Of a stretch of 64,000 bases of DNA, positions 59,777 through 64,000 are shown one piece after another; positions within the stretch are counted from its first letter, which is position 1, and the number at the start of each line of letters is the position of its first letter. A program made the translations under genes and the position numbers. The stretch comes from Chelativorans sp. ZYF759 (GTDB lineage: Bacteria > Pseudomonadota > Alphaproteobacteria > Rhizobiales > Rhizobiaceae): NCBI RefSeq assembly GCF_012911015.1, contig NZ_WVVV01000003.1, positions 480 to 64,479 of the forward strand. The letters are read 5' to 3'. The notes under the pieces were generated by a model. The model was not told the origin of the DNA. It searched no databases and saw nothing but the letters and a program-made list of their open reading frames with translations.

Positions 59777-60205
59777 ATGGAGACCCATGAACTTCATCGC
59801 GGGCGGCTGATCGACCACATCCAACTGGTCGTGCGCGACATTGACGCAAGCCGTCGTTTCTATATGGCCATCTTCGGCGCGCTCGACATCCCGATAGGCG
59901 GCGAGGGCCCCGGCTATTTCTGGGTCGACGAATTCGTCGTCTCGTCTGCCGACAGCGAGGCGGCGGCCGGACAACTGACGGGCCGGCACCACGTGGCCTT
60001 TCAGGCAGGCGACCGCGGGTTGGTGGAAGCGTTCCACGCAGCGGGTCTTGCGGCCGGCGGCAGGGACAACGGCACGCCCGGCGAGCGCAGCTATCACCCC
60101 GGCTACTATGCCGCCTTCCTGCTCGATCCAGACGGCAACAACATCGAAGCCGTCTTTCACGGGGAAGCGAAGCGCAGCGCCGCGTCGGTGAAGATCAGCT
60201 TCTAA
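59777..60205 (+). CDS. VOC-superfamily (glyoxalase-like) protein
   Basis: 142 residues with beta-alpha-beta modules: LIDHIQLVVRDIDASRRFYMAIFGALD, HHVAFQAGDRGLVEAFHAAGL and YYAAFLLDPDGNNIEAVFHG, giving the metal-binding His/Glu set (His14, His near 75, Glu near 127). Members include dioxygenases and resistance proteins. No substrate can be assigned. Confidence 0.85.
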   Translation: METHELHRGRLIDHIQLVVRDIDASRRFYMAIFGALDIPIGGEGPGYFWVDEFVVSSADSEAAAGQLTGRHHVAFQAGDRGLVEAFHAAGLAAGGRDNGTPGERSYHPGYYAAFLLDPDGNNIEAVFHGEAKRSAASVKISF

Positions 60206-60214
60206 GCCGCAAAC

Positions 60215-61630
60215 CTACATCTGCGTGCCGCCAACCGTCATCGCGTCCATCCTCAGATGCGGCTGGCCGACGCCGACGGGGACGCCCTGGCCGGCCTTGC
60301 CGCACATGCCGATGCCGGTGTCGAGCTTCATGTCGTTGCCGACCATGGAGACGCGGTGCATCGCATCCGGTCCGTTGCCGATCAGCATGGCGCCCTTGAT
60401 GGGGGTCGTCACCTTGCCGTTTTCGATCATGTAGGCTTCCGTGCAGGCGAAAACGAACTTGCCGCTGGTGATGTCGACCTGGCCGCCGCCGAAGGAAACG
60501 GCGTAGATGCCCTTCTTGACCGAGGAGATGATCTCTTCGGGGGTGTGGTTGCCCGCCGTCATGTAGGTGTTGGTCATGCGCGGCATGGGTTCGTGGGCGT
60601 AGGATTCGCGCCGGCCATTGCCGGTCGCTTCCATTCCCATGAGACGCGCGTTCTGGCGGTCCTGCATGTAGCCGACCAGCTTGCCATCCTCGATGAGCAC
60701 GGTGCGGTTGGTGGGCGTGCCCTCATCGTCGATGGTCAGCGAGCCGCGCCGTTCCGTCATGGTGCCGTCATCGACCACCGTCACGCCCTTGGCCGCGACC
60801 TGCTGGCCCATCAGGCCCGAGAAGGCGGAGGTCTTCTTGCGGTTGAAGTCGCCTTCGAGCCCGTGGCCGACCGCCTCGTGCAGCATCACGCCCGGCCATC
60901 CCGCGGACAGAACGATGTCGAAGGTGCCGGCGGGCGCGGGCGCGGCCGACAGGTTGACCAGCGCCTGGCGCAGCGCCTCCTCGGCGCCATGCCTCCACCT
61001 GTCCTCGGCAATGAACGCGCCGAACGATTTGCGGCCGCCCATGCCGTAGGAGCCGGTTTCCTGGCGGTCGCCATCGCCCACCACGACCTGAACGCTGAAG
61101 CGGACCAGCGGGCGGATGTCGCTGGCAAAGCTGCCGTCGCCACGCAGGATCTCAACATGCTGCCAGGAGGCGGCGAGCGATGCGGTGACCTGCCGCACGC
61201 GCGGATCGCGCGCCCTGAGCCAGACATCGATCTCCTGCAGGAGTTTTGCCTTCTCCTCGAAGCCGGGCGCCGCAAGCGGGTTCTCGTCGCCATAAAGCTT
61301 CTGATTGGTCCCGGGCGGCGGTGCAGCGAGCTTGCCCGAATAGCCAGCCTTGACGGCCGATACCGCGTCGGCGGCACGCAGCAGCGCGGCCTCGCTCATC
61401 TCGCTCGAATGGGCGTAGCCCGTGGCTTCCCCCGCCACCGCGCGCAGGCCAAAGCCACGGTCGGTGTTGTAGTTGGCGGTTTTCAGACGGCCATTGTCGA
61501 AGAGAAGAGCTTCGCTTTCGCTCGCCTCGAGAAAGAGTTCGCCGTCATCGGCACCATGGATCGTGTCGGCCACGATGCGGCGAAGCGATTCTTCCGAAAT
61601 GTCGAAGGATTCGATCAGTCTGGAGGACAA
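60215..61630 (-). CDS. tldD: Metalloprotease TldD
   Basis: 471 residues from a TTG at 61630 (GGGAG 7-9 bases upstream); no ATG is available at the conserved N-terminus. TldD works with TldE/PmbA in peptide processing and CcdA/microcin maturation. The zinc site HEAVGHGLEGD (HExxxH, about 257-267), the DDEGTPTNRTVLIEDGKLVGYMQD region and GGGQVDITSGKFVFACTEAYMIENGK are standard. The partner gene is not in the window. Confidence 0.93.
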   Translation of the reverse strand: MSSRLIESFDISEESLRRIVADTIHGADDGELFLEASESEALLFDNGRLKTANYNTDRGFGLRAVAGEATGYAHSSEMSEAALLRAADAVSAVKAGYSGKLAAPPPGTNQKLYGDENPLAAPGFEEKAKLLQEIDVWLRARDPRVRQVTASLAASWQHVEILRGDGSFASDIRPLVRFSVQVVVGDGDRQETGSYGMGGRKSFGAFIAEDRWRHGAEEALRQALVNLSAAPAPAGTFDIVLSAGWPGVMLHEAVGHGLEGDFNRKKTSAFSGLMGQQVAAKGVTVVDDGTMTERRGSLTIDDEGTPTNRTVLIEDGKLVGYMQDRQNARLMGMEATGNGRRESYAHEPMPRMTNTYMTAGNHTPEEIISSVKKGIYAVSFGGGQVDITSGKFVFACTEAYMIENGKVTTPIKGAMLIGNGPDAMHRVSMVGNDMKLDTGIGMCGKAGQGVPVGVGQPHLRMDAMTVGGTQM

Positions 61631-61742
61631 GGTCGGGCTCCCTTTGATGGCTCTCAGGCGCTGATATAGGTTGCCCGGCGCGAGATACACCCACGCACGA
61701 GCGAAAGCCGGCCGAGCAGCCGGGGTCGCGCGAACAAGATCG

Positions 61743-62255
61743 TCAGGGCAGGGCGGCGTAACCCGCGTCGAAGCCTTCGAGCTCGACGGGAATGCCGATG
61801 CCTTCTTCCGGGGTCTGGAAGACGATGAAGGTGGCAAGCTCGCCCTGGCGCAGGCTGGTCAGCAAGGGTTCCTCGAGGATGACCTCCGCGTAGCACCCAT
61901 CGTCGAAGCAGCGCACGAAATAGGCGCGGCCGATGTCCTGTCCGTCGATATTTAGACCGAGACCGTTGGGCAGAAGCACGCCGAGCGGGGCAAGCACGCG
62001 CAGGATCTCGGCGGAGCGGTCGGCCGTCTTGAGCACGACCACCGACAGGCCGATCTCGGGACGGTCGTCGGCCACGACATTCTGCATCATCACGCATTGT
62101 TCGCTGCTGGCGCCGGGCGGCGTGTCGCAGATGATGGACCATCCGCCATGGGTCGAGCGCACGCCGCTGGCCTCCTGGGCCATTGCGGGCGCCGTCACGC
62201 CGAGGCTGACGAGCGCGGCGATGATCGGCAATGAGCGGCGAAACGGCGTCTGCAT
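61743..62255 (-). CDS. Invasion-associated locus B (IalB) family protein
   Basis: 170 residues. Signal peptide (MQTPFRRSLPIIAALVSLGVTAPAMA) then an IalB domain: HGGWSIICDTPPGASSEQCVMMQNVVADDRPEIGLSVVVLKTADR, GLNIDGQDIGRAYFVRCFDDGCYAEVILEEPLL, with two Cys pairs fit for disulfides. Periplasmic; the name comes from Bartonella but the family is widespread in non-pathogenic alphaproteobacteria. Divergent from coxB. Confidence 0.9.
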   Translation of the reverse strand: MQTPFRRSLPIIAALVSLGVTAPAMAQEASGVRSTHGGWSIICDTPPGASSEQCVMMQNVVADDRPEIGLSVVVLKTADRSAEILRVLAPLGVLLPNGLGLNIDGQDIGRAYFVRCFDDGCYAEVILEEPLLTSLRQGELATFIVFQTPEEGIGIPVELEGFDAGYAALP

Positions 62256-62584
62256 GTGTTTTTTCCTTGCGAATCACGAGAATGTACCGTGACAGGCGCG
62301 ACGCGAAAAGCCGCAGGCTGCGGCCAGGTGTATCGGGGCGTTGCGGCCGCGTCTCCGATTGATCGGCAGTCCCCAGCCCATTCGACGCCGAGTTGAGCCA
62401 AAACAAGGCACGGACGGGCAAGTACCGCAACTCGCGCGCAAAAATGCCGCACATCTGTGATCATGGCTTCCTTGCGGTCCCGATAAGAGTATGGTTTGAA
62501 CGCCCGAAGGCGAGGATGAGTCCGTGCGCCATCCGGCGCCTATTCGCCATTCGCCAAGGATCGACCCGGGAGAGTAAGAGGGTG
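62256..62584. other. 329-bp divergent intergenic region upstream of the oxidase operon
   Basis: Holds the promoters of the IalB-family gene (minus) and coxB (plus). I see no clear FNR-, RegA- or sigma-70-like consensus that I would assert. The last 60 bases are AG-rich (CGGGAGAGTAAGAGG) and contain the coxB ribosome site. Confidence 0.5.
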
Positions 62585-63466
62585 ATGAGAAAGATTACAG
62601 CGAGCCTAGCCGCCCTTGGCGCGTTGGTCCCGATGGGATTTGCACATGCTCAGACGCCTGGCGGCCAACCGATGCCGTGGCAGATGGGTCTTCCCCAGCC
62701 GGCAACCGCCATCATGCAGGAACTGCGCTGGTTCGAGCAGTTCACGCTGTGGTTCATCATTCCGATCACGCTGCTTGTGCTGTTTCTTCTGGCCTGGTGC
62801 ATGGTCCGCTATCGTGCGAGCGCCAATCCGGTGCCGTCGCGCACCAGCCACAACACCACGATCGAGGTCATCTGGACCGTGGCGCCCGTGGTCGTGCTGC
62901 TGATGATCGCGGTGCCTTCCTTCCAGCTGCTGACCTCGCAGTACACGCCGCCGGATGAGCCGGAGATCACCATCAAGGCAACCGGCCTGCAGTGGTTCTG
63001 GGAATACGAGTACCAGGATGCGGAAGAAAACGTGTCCTTTGCCTCGCTGATGCTGCGCGACGGCGATCGCGCCGCCCAGAACAAGGAAGACCGCGCGCTC
63101 TATCCGCGGCTCCTGGCCGTGGACAACGAGGTCGTCGTGCCGGTGAACACCACCGTGCGCGTGCTCGTGACGGCAGCCGACGTGATCCATGCCTGGAAGA
63201 TCCCGGCCTTCGGCATCATGAGCGACGCCGTTCCGGGCCGCATCAACGAAACCTGGTTCCGCGCCGAGCGCGAGGGCATCTTCTACGGGATGTGCTCCGA
63301 GCTCTGCGGGATGGACCATGCCTTCATGCCGATCGCGGTACGCGTGGTCTCGCAGGAACTCTACAACGATTGGCTCGTCGCCGCCGCGACGGACGTGCCG
63401 GGCGCCAACCAGGCGCTGCGTGCAGCGATCTACGCGGAAAGCTCCGTCGCCCAGGCGGCGGACTGA
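62585..63466 (+). CDS. coxB: Cytochrome c oxidase subunit II
   Basis: 293 residues. Signal peptide ending AHA, then two membrane helices (FTLWFIIPITLLVLFLLAWCMV; IEVIWTVAPVVVLLMIAVPS) and the periplasmic CuA domain: GLQWFWEYEYQD, DVIHAWKIPAFGIMSDAVPGR and the dinuclear copper motif CSELCGMDHAFM (C-x3-C-x3-H-x2-M). ATG 62585 is used; a GTG three bases before is possible. Followed by coxA after 40 bp. Confidence 0.96.
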   Translation: MRKITASLAALGALVPMGFAHAQTPGGQPMPWQMGLPQPATAIMQELRWFEQFTLWFIIPITLLVLFLLAWCMVRYRASANPVPSRTSHNTTIEVIWTVAPVVVLLMIAVPSFQLLTSQYTPPDEPEITIKATGLQWFWEYEYQDAEENVSFASLMLRDGDRAAQNKEDRALYPRLLAVDNEVVVPVNTTVRVLVTAADVIHAWKIPAFGIMSDAVPGRINETWFRAEREGIFYGMCSELCGMDHAFMPIAVRVVSQELYNDWLVAAATDVPGANQALRAAIYAESSVAQAAD

Positions 63467-63488
63467 TCAAGAGACGGTAACGAGTTAA

Positions 63489-64000
<512 letters not shown>

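Overview
The window is GC-rich, densely coded chromosomal DNA from an alphaproteobacterium, most probably a Hyphomicrobiales (Rhizobiales) member near the Phyllobacteriaceae/Mesorhizobium relatives. The evidence is family content rather than a database match: a DUF6101 protein, an IalB-family protein, a DUF1344 protein, a RibB with a decayed RibA half, a long-chain polyprenyl diphosphate synthase plus UbiA (ubiquinone), a CtaC/CtaD aa3-type oxidase, and short palindromic repeats typical of rhizobial intergenic DNA. No rRNA, complete tRNA, CRISPR array, prophage or conjugation genes were seen.

Layout. 1-495 holds a gene-free tandem repeat. 0.5-7.6 kb: LysR regulator divergent from a LigM-like O-demethylase, then minus-strand moaB, ispE, sppA, a CPBP-like membrane protein and a TrmN6-type methyltransferase. 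7.7-15.7 kb: polyprenyl diphosphate synthase, two Rnk/GreA-C-terminal-like proteins, a zinc metallopeptidase, a transglutaminase-like protein and a large TPR-LysM envelope protein. 15.8-26.2 kb: glyQ and glyS, unusually separated by about 6.8 kb that hold a protease-inhibitor-like protein, a macrolide phosphotransferase homologue, lemA and its DUF2207 partner (split by an outer-membrane protein gene and a decayed IS5 transposase), and a broken DUF559 gene. glyS itself carries two palindromic repeats inserted in frame. 26-34.7 kb: Sua5/YrdC, an FAD-linked dehydrogenase, ubiA, and purD flanked by two toxin-antitoxin modules. 34.7-49.9 kb: acyl-CoA metabolism, two TetR regulators each divergent from a membrane protein and each with visible palindromic operators, pdxH, fabI, aroC and ribB. 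50-59.6 kb: deacetylase-family protein, xseB, dxs, tlyA and an RNA methyltransferase, a block interrupted by two more toxin-antitoxin modules and a pirin gene. 59.7-64 kb: tldD, ialB and the start of a cytochrome oxidase operon (coxB, and coxA cut by the window end).

How the genes fit together. Isoprenoid and quinone metabolism recurs: dxs and ispE feed the MEP pathway, the polyprenyl synthase makes the side chain, UbiA attaches it, and the terminal oxidase uses the resulting respiratory chain. Translation and RNA modification are represented by glyQ/glyS, Sua5, TlyA, the TrmA-family enzyme and the TrmN6-type enzyme. Around this housekeeping core the window shows small-scale remodelling: four toxin-antitoxin modules, two IS5-type transposase remnants, a duplicated 3' gene fragment, an aldo/keto reductase scrap, and palindromic repeats that have entered coding sequence. 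I found no evidence of a large novel defence or biosynthetic system. The most notable items are the repeat-invaded glyS, the triple operator between the MFS and TetR genes, the start-codon-less outer membrane protein gene, and the interrupted lemA/DUF2207 pair.
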